This document shows positions 31,059 through 40,473 of a DNA stretch of 64,000 bases, one piece after another. The stretch is from DATJIG01 sp050260515 (lineage in GTDB: Bacteria > Pseudomonadota > Alphaproteobacteria > SMXQ01), in assembly GCA_050260515.1 (NCBI GenBank), contig JBLNCI010000044.1, forward strand, positions 27,117 to 91,116, written 5' to 3'. Within the stretch, counting starts at the first letter, position 1; each line of letters starts with the position of its first letter. The notes beneath the pieces were generated by a model. That model was not told the origin of the DNA. It did not search any database and was given only the letters and a program-made list of their open reading frames with translations. The translations under genes were made by a program, and so were the position numbers.

Positions 31059-32081
31059 ATGTCCGACGCCACATCCGTACCCGCCACGCCGTTCTGGTTC
31101 TGGATCGCCTTCACCGCGGCGGTCCTCGTCATCCTCGCCTTCGACCTCGGCCTGACGCGTCGTCGCGGCGGTCACGCCATCGGCGTCGCCGAGGCCTGCC
31201 TCCGCAGCGCCGCGTATGCGGCGCTCGCGTTCGCCTTCGCCGGCGGTCTCTACCTGCTGCGCGACGGCCAGAGCGCGGTGTCGTTCGTCACCGGCTTCCT
31301 GATCGAATGGAGCCTGTCGGTGGACAACGTCTTCGTGTTCGTTCTGGTCTTCGCGCATTTCATGGTGCCGAAGCGCCTCGAGTACCGCGTCCTGTTCTGG
31401 GGCGTCCTCGCTGCGCTGGTCATGCGCGGCGCGCTGATCGTGGCCGGCGCCGCGCTGATCGACGCGTTCCACTGGGTGCTGTTCGTGTTCGCCGGCATCC
31501 TCATCGTCAGCGGCATCAAGATGCTGATCGCCGCGGACGCCGAGCCCGACCTCGCCCGTAACCCGCTGCTCGCGTTCCTCAGGCGGTTCATGCGCGTCAC
31601 GGACGACTTCGAGGGCTCGAAGTTCTTCGTCCGGCGCGGGCGCTTCATGTATGCGACGCCGCTGTTCCTCGCGCTCGTCGTCATCAACGTTGCCGACGTG
31701 GTGTTCGCGATCGACTCGATCCCGGCGATCTTCGCGGTCACCTCGGATCCGTTCATCGTCTACACCGCGAACGTGTTCGCGATCCTCGGCCTGCGCTCGC
31801 TGTACTTCGCGCTGGCCGGGATCGTCCACCGGTTCCATTACCTGAAGTACGGGCTGTCGCTGGTGCTGATCCTGATCGGCGGCAAGATGATCGCGAACGG
31901 CGTCTTCGGCGCCGATGCGGTGCCGACGGAGTGGGCGCTGCTCGGGACCGCGGCACTGGTCGGCGGCTCGATTGTCGTGTCGCTGGCACGGCCAGCGCCG
32001 GCGGACAAACGCCACGGCTGGGTGCCGGGCACGCCGACAGTGGAGCCGGAGCCGCGGCGCGGCGAGCGCCGGGAAACCTAG
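31059..32081 (+). CDS. TerC family integral membrane protein (Alx-like metal exporter)
   Basis: A 340-residue protein with about nine TM helices. FVTGFLIEWSLSVDNVFVF carries the key Asn-Val-Asp pair, repeated in NVADVVFAIDSIPAIFAVT, as in the two-fold repeat of TerC/Alx. These proteins are implicated in Mn2+ export or tellurite resistance. The gene follows a structured leader and a GGGAGG site. Its TAG overlaps the stop codon of the convergent hydantoinase B gene by the palindrome CTAG. Confidence 0.93.
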   Translation: MSDATSVPATPFWFWIAFTAAVLVILAFDLGLTRRRGGHAIGVAEACLRSAAYAALAFAFAGGLYLLRDGQSAVSFVTGFLIEWSLSVDNVFVFVLVFAHFMVPKRLEYRVLFWGVLAALVMRGALIVAGAALIDAFHWVLFVFAGILIVSGIKMLIAADAEPDLARNPLLAFLRRFMRVTDDFEGSKFFVRRGRFMYATPLFLALVVINVADVVFAIDSIPAIFAVTSDPFIVYTANVFAILGLRSLYFALAGIVHRFHYLKYGLSLVLILIGGKMIANGVFGADAVPTEWALLGTAALVGGSIVVSLARPAPADKRHGWVPGTPTVEPEPRRGERRET

Positions 32082-33829
32082 ACGCGAGACGCTCGTCGCT
32101 TCGCCGTCGCCGCCTCGTCAAGCGCCCAGTCGCCGTCCTTTTCGACGACGACAACCCCGTAGTCCTCGGCGGCGCGGGCGGGACTGACGTAGCCCTCGTT
32201 GACGTCGGCGACGACCAGTGCCGGATCGCGGCGGAACGGGTCGCCGAAGCCGCCGCCGCCGGGGGTTTCGAGGCGGAACACGTCGTGCTCGCCGAGCGGG
32301 TAGTCGGAGTAGCGCGACGGCAGCTCGCGCTCCTGGTTGGTGCCGGGCTTCATGGTGAGCTTGCCGGGCTTGCCCGATTTGCCGCCGTGGACGCCGAGCG
32401 CCGGAATCACGTGCTTGGTCGAGCGGATGTTGAACCGCGCGTCGGACAGGTTCTCGTACTCGCGGTGGATACCGAGGCCGCCGCGGAACTCGCCGGGACC
32501 GCCCGAGTCCTTCACCAGATCGAAGCGTTTCACGCGGGTCGGGAACTCGCTCTCGATGATCTCGACCGGCGCGATCCGCGAGTTCGACTGGTGGGCGCAG
32601 GCGCCCGACAGCCCGTCCTTGTTGGGGCGCGCGCCCGTCCCGCCGCCGAAGATCTCGTACTGCACGTACCCTTTGCCGGCCCGGGTCGAGCGCCCGCCGA
32701 TGATGATCGAGCGCGAACCGCAGCCGTCGCCGCGGGCGCGGCCGGGCACCATCTGCGCCATGGCGTCGAGGATCGCCTCGACCACAGCGTGGACCGTCGG
32801 GTTGTAGGTGTTGAGCGAGGCCGGGAACCGCGGATTGAGCACGCTGCCCTCGCGCAGCACCACGTCGGCGACCTTGAGCAGTCCCGAGTTGATGTGAACG
32901 TGGGGATCGGTGAGGCAGATCAGGCAGTAGACGATCGATGCCTTGACCAACGGCGGCCGGATGTTGGCCGGGCCCTGGGTCTGGTCGGCGGACTGCGAGA
33001 AGTCGAACTTGATCCTGTCGCCCTGCTTCTCGACCACGACATGGATGCGGATCGGTTTGTCGAGGCTGATGCCGTCGTTGTCGAGCAGCCGCTCGGCCTC
33101 GTATCGGCCGTCCTGCCATCCCGCGATGTGCTCGCGCATCGATTCCTCGGAGACGCGCATGAGCTGGTCGAAGCAGGCGAGAAGCTGGTTCTGGCCGTAC
33201 TTGCCCGACAGCTCCGCGACGCGCCGCTCGCCGAGGCGGTCGGAGCCGATCTGGCCGCGGATATCGCCCAGCACCAGCTCGGGGGTGCGCGAGTTGGCGG
33301 CAAGGATGCGTTCGACCTCCTCGTTCACCACGCCGGCGCGGATGTAGCGCACCGCCGGAAGATGAATGCCCTCGGCGAAGATCTCCTTCGCCAGCGCGAA
33401 GCAAGATCCCGGCACCGGACCGCCGATGTCGGACTTGTGGGCGATGGTGGCCGAGAAGCCGATGTGGCGCGCGTGATGGAAGATCGGCGTGATCACCGCC
33501 ATGTCGGGCGCGTGCGGGCTGCCGCCCTCGTAGGTGTGATTGATGAGGTACGCGTCGCCCTCCTGGAACGTGCCGCGGTAGCTCCGCAGCACCGCGGCGG
33601 CGCAGGCCGGGAACGCGCCGATGTGGAGCGGGAGCACGACGTGCTGCGCCACGACCTCGCCCTCGGCATTGAGGAGCGCGCACGAGGCGTCCTGTGACTC
33701 GCGGATGATCGTCGAGTAGCCGGTGCGGAACAGCGAGTTCTGCATCTCCTGGACGATCCCGGTGAGGCTCGCCTTGATCACCTGGAAGGTGACCGGATCG
33801 ACGCCGCTCTGATCCATCTTCGTCGCCAT
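32078..33829 (-). CDS. hydantoinase B/oxoprolinase family protein (HyuB-like)
   Basis: A 583-residue protein matching the HyuB/OplaB half of hydantoinase or acetone-carboxylase-type enzymes. VDPVTFQVIKASLTGIVQEM at the N terminus, SQDASCALL, and the C-terminal LVKDSGGPGEFRGGLG and TPGGGGFGDPFRRDP are diagnostic. It acts together with the HyuA subunit upstream to open cyclic amides (hydantoin or 5-oxoproline) with ATP. Its ATG at 33829 begins one base after the hyuA stop. It is convergent with terC, sharing CTAG for both stop codons. Confidence 0.92.
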   Translation of the reverse strand: MATKMDQSGVDPVTFQVIKASLTGIVQEMQNSLFRTGYSTIIRESQDASCALLNAEGEVVAQHVVLPLHIGAFPACAAAVLRSYRGTFQEGDAYLINHTYEGGSPHAPDMAVITPIFHHARHIGFSATIAHKSDIGGPVPGSCFALAKEIFAEGIHLPAVRYIRAGVVNEEVERILAANSRTPELVLGDIRGQIGSDRLGERRVAELSGKYGQNQLLACFDQLMRVSEESMREHIAGWQDGRYEAERLLDNDGISLDKPIRIHVVVEKQGDRIKFDFSQSADQTQGPANIRPPLVKASIVYCLICLTDPHVHINSGLLKVADVVLREGSVLNPRFPASLNTYNPTVHAVVEAILDAMAQMVPGRARGDGCGSRSIIIGGRSTRAGKGYVQYEIFGGGTGARPNKDGLSGACAHQSNSRIAPVEIIESEFPTRVKRFDLVKDSGGPGEFRGGLGIHREYENLSDARFNIRSTKHVIPALGVHGGKSGKPGKLTMKPGTNQERELPSRYSDYPLGEHDVFRLETPGGGGFGDPFRRDPALVVADVNEGYVSPARAAEDYGVVVVEKDGDWALDEAATAKRRASRV

Positions 33830-33830
33830 G

Positions 33831-35894
33831 TCACGCCTCATCCGTCACGATGATGTTCTTCCACTCGTCGACGCGGGCGATCTGGCCGGGCGGAACGACG
33901 AGCGTCGCGTCGAGCTGCTCGACGATCGCCGGGCCCTTGATCGCATGTCCGACGTCGAGGCGTTCGCGCTGGTAGACCTCGGCCTTGACGTCGGCCCCGT
34001 CGAATCGCGCCGTCCGCGAGCCGAGATGCGCGTCCGAGAGCGGTCGGCCCTCGGGCTGGAACCGCGGCATCTTCACTTCGGGCACCTGGCCGATGCCGGC
34101 GACCCGGTACGTCACCACCTCGACCGGCTCGTCGGGCGCCGCGTGGCCGAACAACTGCTTGTGCATGTCGTCGAACGCGCGGCGGATGGCGACCACGTCG
34201 GCATCCGCGAGCGAGCCGGACTTGACCGGCACCGTGATCTCGTAGCCCTGACCGGCATAACGCATGTCGAGACCGTATTGATAGCTGATCTGGCTTTCGG
34301 CGAAGCCCTCGTCAACCAGCTCGCGCCGGGCCTCCTTCGCGAGTTCGGCGAAATGCCCGCTCGCCTCGGAGCCCTTGAGGTCGGCGATGACCTTGAGCCG
34401 CGACAGCGCGTGGTCGTGCTTCACGTCGGCCTGCAACAGCCCGATCGCCGAGTTGACGCCGGGATACAGGGGCACGATCACGCCCTTCATGCCGAGATCG
34501 CGGGCCATCTGCGACGAATGCAACGGCCCCGCTCCGCCGAAGGCGACGAGCATGAAATCGCGGAGGTCGTAGCCGCGCATGGTGGAGATGGCCTTGATCG
34601 CCTCCTCCATCTTCACGTTGATGATGCGGACGATGCCTTCCGCCGCCGCGGCGGTCGACAGCCCCAGCGGCTTCGCCACCTTCTCGTCCACCGCGCGCAC
34701 GGCCCTGGCGCGGTCGAGCCGCATGCGGCCGCCGAGGAAATTCGTCTCGGAGAAGTAGCCAAGCGCCATGTTGGCGTCGGTGACGGTCGGCAGCTCGCCG
34801 CCGCGGCCGTAGCACGCCGGCCCCGGCACCGCGCCCGCCGAATCCGGCCCGACCTCGAGCATGCCCTGGGTCGTCACCCGGGCAATGGTGCCGCCGCCGG
34901 CCGACACCGTGTTGATGTCCATCATCGGCAGCGCGATGACGCGGCCGTCGATCGAGACGCGGCTCGCGAACGACGGCTGCGCGTCCTTGATCAGCGCGAC
35001 GTCGCAGGAGGTCCCGCCCATGTCGAAGGTGATGAGGTCGCGATGTCCCGTGTCGCGGGCCATCGTCACGCCCGCCGTCATGCCGCCGGCCGGACCGGAC
35101 AGCACCGTCGCGACGGCCTTCTTCGCCGTCGACTCGAACGTCGAGGTGCCCCCGTTCGACTGCATGATGTAGCGCTTCTTCGACTTCATGCCCGTGCCTT
35201 CGAGGCTGCGGGCGAGATTGGCGATATAGCGCTCGAGCACCGGCTGCAGGTAGGCGTTGATCACGGTCGTCGACAGACGGAAATACTCGCGGATCTGCGG
35301 CAGAACCTCGCAGGACAGCGAGACCGAGACCTCGGGCATCTCCTCCTTGAGGATGTCGCGGACGCGGCGCTCATGCTCGGGATGAAGGAACGAGAACAGC
35401 AGGCACACACCGACCGAGGTCACGTTCTTGGCTCGCAGGCGTCGGGCGGCGGCGCGGACGCTCGCCTCATCGAGCGGCGTCAGCACGTTGCCCTGGAAAT
35501 CGACGCGCTCCTTCACCTCCCAGGTGAGGCTCTGGGGCGCGAGCTTCGCCGGCTTCTCGTAGAACATGTCGAAGATGGTCGGACCGTACGGGATCGACTG
35601 CTCGCCGACCTCGTAGATGCCGCGAAAACCCTCGGTGACGATCAGGCCGGTGCGCGCACCCTTGCCTTCGAGCAGCGCGTTCGTGCCGACCGTGGTGCCG
35701 TGGCAGAAGTACTCGATGTCGGTTGGCGCAATACCCTTCTCGAGCAGCGCCTGGACCCCGCCGAGGATCGCCTCCGATGGATCGTGCGGCGTCGAGGGCA
35801 GCTTGTGAATGGCGATGGAGCGGTTGGTCTCGTCGTAATAGACGACATCGGTGAAGGTGCCGCCGGTGTCGACGGTGATGCGGAACTGTCCCAT
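33831..35894 (-). CDS. hydantoinase A/oxoprolinase family protein (HyuA-like)
   Basis: A 687-residue ATP-dependent subunit. The N terminus FRITVDTGGTFTDVVYYD is the ASKHA-type phosphate-binding loop. Further blocks are YFCHGTTVGTNALLEGKG, RGIYEVGEQ, IMQSNGGTSTFE, LSGPAGGM and FDMGGTSCDVALI. The length is normal for the family. It is directly followed by HyuB, and a Bug solute-binding protein is encoded 84 bp downstream of the operon's other side (35979-37004), which suggests uptake and hydrolysis of a cyclic amide or related compound. Whether it is a hydantoinase, oxoprolinase or carboxylase subunit cannot be decided here. Confidence 0.93.
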   Translation of the reverse strand: MGQFRITVDTGGTFTDVVYYDETNRSIAIHKLPSTPHDPSEAILGGVQALLEKGIAPTDIEYFCHGTTVGTNALLEGKGARTGLIVTEGFRGIYEVGEQSIPYGPTIFDMFYEKPAKLAPQSLTWEVKERVDFQGNVLTPLDEASVRAAARRLRAKNVTSVGVCLLFSFLHPEHERRVRDILKEEMPEVSVSLSCEVLPQIREYFRLSTTVINAYLQPVLERYIANLARSLEGTGMKSKKRYIMQSNGGTSTFESTAKKAVATVLSGPAGGMTAGVTMARDTGHRDLITFDMGGTSCDVALIKDAQPSFASRVSIDGRVIALPMMDINTVSAGGGTIARVTTQGMLEVGPDSAGAVPGPACYGRGGELPTVTDANMALGYFSETNFLGGRMRLDRARAVRAVDEKVAKPLGLSTAAAAEGIVRIINVKMEEAIKAISTMRGYDLRDFMLVAFGGAGPLHSSQMARDLGMKGVIVPLYPGVNSAIGLLQADVKHDHALSRLKVIADLKGSEASGHFAELAKEARRELVDEGFAESQISYQYGLDMRYAGQGYEITVPVKSGSLADADVVAIRRAFDDMHKQLFGHAAPDEPVEVVTYRVAGIGQVPEVKMPRFQPEGRPLSDAHLGSRTARFDGADVKAEVYQRERLDVGHAIKGPAIVEQLDATLVVPPGQIARVDEWKNIIVTDEA

Positions 35895-35978
35895 TACGAT
35901 CTCGGCTGAGTGGACTCGGCTGGGTGGACATTGCGCGAGGGGCGGCGCCGAGACGGCGCCGCCCCTCGCATATGGCGG

Positions 35979-37004
35979 CTACTTCCGCGCGGCGGCGGCG
36001 CGGGCGATGACGTCCTTCGGATACGAGTGCAGCTTCTGCAGGAGCGCGTCGACCTGTTCGCCGGTCGTCGGGTTCACCTCGAGCTGCGCCTTGGCGGTGT
36101 CGGCGAGGAATCCGGGATCCTTCATCGTATCGGCGAAAGCGCGCCGCAGCACCGCGAGCCGGCCCGCCGGCAGTCCGGGCGGCGCCATGAAGGGCCGTCC
36201 CATCGCCATGTTGGCGAAGGTCAGCTCGAGCACCTGCCGATCGGCCTCGTTCTTCGCATAATCGAGGACCAGCGGGATGTCCGGATGCTGCGGGTGCTTG
36301 TGGATGCCCACCTGCACCAACGGGATGATCTGCTTGTTCACCAGCCAGTCGTTCTTGCGTGAGGTGATCGAGGACCAGTACCAGCCGCAGATGCCGTCGA
36401 GCTCGCCCTTCTCCATCGCCGCCCAGATCTCGTTCGTGCCGGGATAGCCGGAGACGAGCTTGAACTTGGTGCCGAGCACCGCATTGAGCACCTTCGGAAA
36501 CACGTACGGATCGCCGCCGGGGCCGGTGCCGCCGACGGTCATCTCCTTCTTGAAGGCATCGTCAAACGTCTTCACGGGGGAGGTGTGCCACGCCTGGCAG
36601 GTCGACACCTCGTCGTTGACGCCGCCGATCCAGCCGAACTTCACGGCATCGAACTGCGCGCCGTCGTTGCCGAACAGCGGTTCGAAGATGACGCCCTGCT
36701 CGACGATTCCGAAGTACGTCCCGTCCTTCGGCGCCACGTTGTAGATGTAGTTGGCGGCCTTCAGCGACCCGGCCCCGGGCATGTTCTGCGGCACCATCGT
36801 CGCGCCGCCGAGATGGCCGCCCATGTGCTTCGCGAGCAGCCGCGCGTAGAGGTCGTAACCGCCGCCGGTGCTGAACCCGATGATGACGTTGACCTGCTTG
36901 CTCTTGAAGAAATCGGTCTCGTCGGCGGCGCGACCGGGCCCGGCGAAGACGGCAAGTGCGGATACGGCAAGGCCGAACGCGAACGCGACACGGATGCGAA
37001 TCAT
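35979..37004 (-). CDS. Bug/TctC-family periplasmic solute-binding protein (4 of 7)
   Basis: A 341-residue exported protein with signal peptide MIRIRVAFAFGLAVSALAVF and cleavage near GRAADE. FFKSKQVNVIIGFSTGGGYD and MVPQNMPGAGS mark the ligand pocket. It is upstream of hyuA-hyuB on the same strand, 84 bp apart. The natural reading is that it delivers the substrate of that enzyme pair, but a membrane permease is again missing. GGAGAG precedes the ATG. Confidence 0.92.
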   Translation of the reverse strand: MIRIRVAFAFGLAVSALAVFAGPGRAADETDFFKSKQVNVIIGFSTGGGYDLYARLLAKHMGGHLGGATMVPQNMPGAGSLKAANYIYNVAPKDGTYFGIVEQGVIFEPLFGNDGAQFDAVKFGWIGGVNDEVSTCQAWHTSPVKTFDDAFKKEMTVGGTGPGGDPYVFPKVLNAVLGTKFKLVSGYPGTNEIWAAMEKGELDGICGWYWSSITSRKNDWLVNKQIIPLVQVGIHKHPQHPDIPLVLDYAKNEADRQVLELTFANMAMGRPFMAPPGLPAGRLAVLRRAFADTMKDPGFLADTAKAQLEVNPTTGEQVDALLQKLHSYPKDVIARAAAARK

Positions 37005-37117
37005 GACACTCTCCCCGTTTGAATGACCCGTTGGGTGTCGTCGCCGGCGGGCTTCGCCTCTTCCGGCAGGGACGCGCGACTCCCCGCCGCACGCTCCGGC
37101 GCCTACTATCGGGCCTC

Positions 37118-37152
37118 CGCGCCGGCTTGGAAAATGCCATTCCGCCGGCGCG
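37118..37152 (-). terminator. terminator-like inverted repeat after the winged-helix gene
   Basis: CGCGCCGGC (37118-37126) and GCCGGCGCG (37144-37152) form a 9-bp stem around 17 bases, 23 bp past the stop at 37175. There is no clear T-tract. It probably separates the regulator/GT39 unit from the Bug-hyuAB unit. Confidence 0.4.
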
Positions 37153-37174
37153 CCGAACAGGCCAAGAAGTAGAC

Positions 37175-37648
37175 CTATTTTTCGCGGATTTCTGCGGCTT
37201 TAGCCGGGGGTCCGGGAGGGGTTTTGGCGGCGGCCTTGCGGCCGATGCGACGCGCCTGCGCCCGCAGGCCCGGCTCCGACCGGAGCAGAGTCTCCCACAA
37301 ACCGAGATAGCGCTTCACCATCGCCTCGTACTCCGCGACCGCGCGTGCGGTGGGGTGGACCAGGCGCTTGCGGCTGTCGTTCGGCGCGGGCCGGATGGCG
37401 AGGAACCCGAGCGATTCGGCGTCGGCCAGCAGCTTGCGGGTCGTCAGCCGCGAGCAGCTCGCGACATCCTGGCAATCGCGTACGGTCGGCGGCGCCTTGC
37501 GGTAATGGCCCCGCATCACCAACGTCCAGATCAATGTGTGATCGAACGAGCTGCGGAAGAAGAAGATGCTTTTGCGAATCTTGCTCGCGCGCTGGGTCTG
37601 GAAGCGCCAGTTGGCGAACGCAAGATAGACGTCGTCGAACCCGGCCAT
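37175..37648 (-). CDS. MarR-like winged-helix regulator
   Basis: 157 residues. The HTH region is VRDCQDVASCSRLTTRKLLA, followed by a wing with APNDSRKRLVHPT, where D-x-R-K-R-x-V-H-P-T is the MarR/PadR-type wing signature. The C-terminal tail is Ala/Pro/Lys-rich. It begins 4 bp after the GT39 gene, so the two are co-transcribed. Its target is unknown; it could act on the Bug-hyuAB operon downstream. Confidence 0.8.
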   Translation of the reverse strand: MAGFDDVYLAFANWRFQTQRASKIRKSIFFFRSSFDHTLIWTLVMRGHYRKAPPTVRDCQDVASCSRLTTRKLLADAESLGFLAIRPAPNDSRKRLVHPTARAVAEYEAMVKRYLGLWETLLRSEPGLRAQARRIGRKAAAKTPPGPPAKAAEIREK

Positions 37649-37652
37649 CGCC

Positions 37653-39161
37653 TCAGCGATATCCCTTGAAGCCCTCGACCAGGTACAGGCGCAGGACTCG
37701 TTCGCGGCCCCGGCCCAGCACCTGGCGCACGCCGCCGATCGGCTCCGAATGCTCGAACGAGGCGAGAATGCCGCTCGGGTCCTTGGATTCCGTGACCAGA
37801 ACCAGAGGTCCCGGCGGGGCCGTGGCGACGTTCCGCGTCAGGTCGTAGTGGTCGTCGATCTTCGGCTTGTCGTTCCACTTCCAGGCCTCGACCGGACGCG
37901 GCCCGTAGTAGAGGAGCTCGACCAGCCCGGGCCGGTCGTCGAAGACGTAGCCGATGTGGGGGACCGCCGCCGACACCGACGCCACCGCCCGCCCGTAGGA
38001 ATCCCAGCTCCGCAGGCGCTTCAACGGATCGGCCCACGACGGCAGAGCGGTGGGCCGCGCGTCGGCCCAGGCGACCAGCGCGAACGCGAGCACCGCGACC
38101 GCGGTATGCAGCGCGACCGACGCTGTGACCAGTCTCCGCCGCCGCTCGGCGATCAGCACCGCGACGACGAGCACGGTGCCGGCGATGTAGGTCGGCGCCG
38201 ACCAGTTGGCGTTCGCCCGCGACAGGATGCTGAGCACGATCATCAGCAGCAGTGGCGGGGCCGCGAAGATCGCGAGGAGACGATACGAGCGGTCGGCCAG
38301 CAGCCGCCAGCGCGCGATCGCGATCCACAGCAGCGCCGCGAAGAAGATCGGCCCGAACACGCCGAACTGGGCGCCGACGAACTCGATCAGGGCCAGAGGA
38401 TGAAACAGCGAGCCCCCGATATTGGCGTTGGCCTCGGTGTGGGCCAGCGTCACGAAGCGGTTCTGCGCGTTCCACAGGATGTTGGGCGACACGATCAGCA
38501 CGGCGATGGCAAGGGCGGCGAGCATCCCGCGGCCGACCAGCCTCGCCCGCGCATCGCGATCGACCGCGACGAGCAGGACGAGCGAGAGGACGAAGAAGCC
38601 CATCGCGTACTTGGCCATGAAGCCGAGCCCGATGCAGATTCCGAGCAGCGCCCACCACCGCGCGTTGTCCTCGTCGAGCGCCCGGATCAGCGCGTAGAGC
38701 GCGCCCGACCAGAAGAACAGCAGCGGCGCGTCCGTCGACGCGACGGCCGAGGACACGAACACGCCGGGTAGCGTGGTCAGTGCCAGCGCCGACGCGGCGC
38801 CGATCAGCGCGGCCTGCGGGTGGTCGCCATTGGATCGCGCGAACAGCCGGCGGCCGACGCCCAGCACGAACAGCGCCGCGCCGAGCTGGAACAGCGGTGA
38901 CGACAGACGGACGCAGCCCTCGGCGTCGCCGCACACCGCAGTCGTCGACGCGATCGCCCACGCGATCAGCGGCGGCTTCGAGAAGTATCCGAACGCCGGC
39001 GCCTGCGCCCACGCCCAGTACTGGGCCTCGTCCGGCGCGAGGTCGACCGGATACAGGAACAGAAGGTGCAGCACGCGAAGCGCGGCGATGACGACGAGCA
39101 GCACGACGATATTGCCGAGCGCGGGCGCGTCGACGGCTGGCTTCGATGAGGACGTGTCCAT
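37653..39161 (-). CDS. GT39/ArnT-like membrane glycosyltransferase
   Basis: A 502-residue polytopic protein. The first loop DLAPDEAQYWAWAQAPAFGY, with catalytic Asp-Glu, followed by FSKPPLIAWAI, is the signature of dolichyl/undecaprenyl-phosphate mannosyltransferases (PMT_2). About ten TM helices follow, and a soluble C-terminal domain starts near YVFDDRPGLVELLYYG. It is the second such enzyme in the window (the other is at 29174). It is co-transcribed with the winged-helix gene. The likely role is envelope glycan decoration; the acceptor is unknown. Confidence 0.9.
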   Translation of the reverse strand: MDTSSSKPAVDAPALGNIVVLLVVIAALRVLHLLFLYPVDLAPDEAQYWAWAQAPAFGYFSKPPLIAWAIASTTAVCGDAEGCVRLSSPLFQLGAALFVLGVGRRLFARSNGDHPQAALIGAASALALTTLPGVFVSSAVASTDAPLLFFWSGALYALIRALDEDNARWWALLGICIGLGFMAKYAMGFFVLSLVLLVAVDRDARARLVGRGMLAALAIAVLIVSPNILWNAQNRFVTLAHTEANANIGGSLFHPLALIEFVGAQFGVFGPIFFAALLWIAIARWRLLADRSYRLLAIFAAPPLLLMIVLSILSRANANWSAPTYIAGTVLVVAVLIAERRRRLVTASVALHTAVAVLAFALVAWADARPTALPSWADPLKRLRSWDSYGRAVASVSAAVPHIGYVFDDRPGLVELLYYGPRPVEAWKWNDKPKIDDHYDLTRNVATAPPGPLVLVTESKDPSGILASFEHSEPIGGVRQVLGRGRERVLRLYLVEGFKGYR

Positions 39162-39232
39162 CGTTCCGTCGCTGTCAGCGGAAGGTCGGCCGGCAACTTA
39201 GCCGCCGCGGCGCACCGGCGCCAGAGTACCGC

Positions 39233-40468
39233 CTACTCATCGAGCCGGTCGGCGCGGCGCAGGTCGGGGAACAGCCGGGCGAAGGTCACGCAGACGATCA
39301 GCGTGAAGATGCCGCCGGCCAGCACCGCCGGGACCGGTCCGAGCCACGCCGCCATGGTTCCGGCGCGGAAGTCGCCGAGGTCGTTCGAGGCGTTGATCGA
39401 CACTGCGTTCACCGACGAGACGCGGCCGCGCATCTCGTCGGGCGTCTTGATCTGCACCAGGGTCAGGCGGATGTAGACGCTGATCATGTCGGACGCGCCG
39501 TAGACGAACAGCGCCGCGAGCGACAGCCAGAACGAGGTCGACAGGCCGAAGGTGAGGATCGCCGAGCCGTACACCGCGACGGTCGCGAACAGGATGGTCC
39601 CGGTGTTGCGCAGCGAGCCGATCTGGGTGAGGGCAACCGCCATGATCGTCGCGCCCACGGCGGGCGCCGCGCGCAGGAACCCGAGCCCCTCGGAGCCGAC
39701 GTGGAGGATGTCGCTGGCGAAGATCGGCAGCATCATCGGCAGGCCGGCGAAGATGACGGCGCAGAGATCGAGGGTGATCGCGCCGAGCACCACGGGCTTG
39801 CTCCACACGTAGGCAAAGCCGCCCAGCACGCTCGCGAGACTCACCGGCTCACCGCGGGCGATCTTGAGCCGCGCCTTCATCGCGAACGTCATCAGCACAG
39901 GCAGGGCGAAGACGACGGTGACGACCAGGAACACCCAGATGTCGAGCCACGCGTACAGCAAGCCCCCAAGCGCCGGACCGACGATGCCGGCGAGCTTGCC
40001 GACCGACGAGTTCCAGGCCACCGCGACCGGGAAGATGTCCTTCGGCACGAGGTTGGGCAGCAGCGCCTGTCCGGCCGGCTGCGAGAACGCGCGCGACGCG
40101 CCGAAGATCGTCATGGTGAGGAAGATCGGCCACGCCTGCGTGTTGCCGGCGATCGCCAGCACGAACAGCAGGAACGCGCCGATCGTCCCCAGCAGATAGC
40201 AAAGCCCGAGGACGATGCGCCGGTCGAAACGGTCGGCGGTGTAGCCGGCGACCAGGAACAGGCCGAGCATCGGCGCGAACTGGGCGAGGCCGACGAAGCC
40301 GAGATCGAGCGGATCGCTGGTGAGCTGGTAGAGCATCCAGCCGATCGCCACCGTCTGCATGTGGGTGCCGAGCGTGTTGAGCGACCGGCCGGTGATGTAG
40401 AGCATGAAGTCGCGCTGCGCGATCAGGCGGCGCGCGGCGGAAACCTCGGCGACGGCGGCGTCGGTCAT
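39233..40468 (-). CDS. MFS transporter (MFS_3/EntS-like)
   Basis: A 411-residue, 12-TM carrier. FMLYITGRSLNTLGTHMQTV begins TM1, and the loop-2/3 motif YTADRFDRRIVLG matches the MFS G-x-x-x-D-R signature. RGRVSSVNAVSINASNDLGD is the second-half counterpart. The start at 40468 (MTDAAVAEVS) is 5 bp after the paralogue's stop. The pair is a tandem duplication, and both end in a basic FPxLRRxxRxD tail. The substrate is unknown; efflux of drugs or siderophores is typical for this subfamily. Confidence 0.92.
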   Translation of the reverse strand: MTDAAVAEVSAARRLIAQRDFMLYITGRSLNTLGTHMQTVAIGWMLYQLTSDPLDLGFVGLAQFAPMLGLFLVAGYTADRFDRRIVLGLCYLLGTIGAFLLFVLAIAGNTQAWPIFLTMTIFGASRAFSQPAGQALLPNLVPKDIFPVAVAWNSSVGKLAGIVGPALGGLLYAWLDIWVFLVVTVVFALPVLMTFAMKARLKIARGEPVSLASVLGGFAYVWSKPVVLGAITLDLCAVIFAGLPMMLPIFASDILHVGSEGLGFLRAAPAVGATIMAVALTQIGSLRNTGTILFATVAVYGSAILTFGLSTSFWLSLAALFVYGASDMISVYIRLTLVQIKTPDEMRGRVSSVNAVSINASNDLGDFRAGTMAAWLGPVPAVLAGGIFTLIVCVTFARLFPDLRRADRLDE

Positions 40469-40473
40469 CGCCG

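Noticed and set aside
29072..31132. 686-codon minus-strand open frame
   Set aside because: Antisense to the ArnT-like gene, low-complexity and without a ribosome site; a shadow frame.
33828..35909. 693-codon plus-strand open frame
   Set aside because: Mirror of the hydantoinase A gene, whose ATPase motifs are unambiguous; composition is of shadow type.
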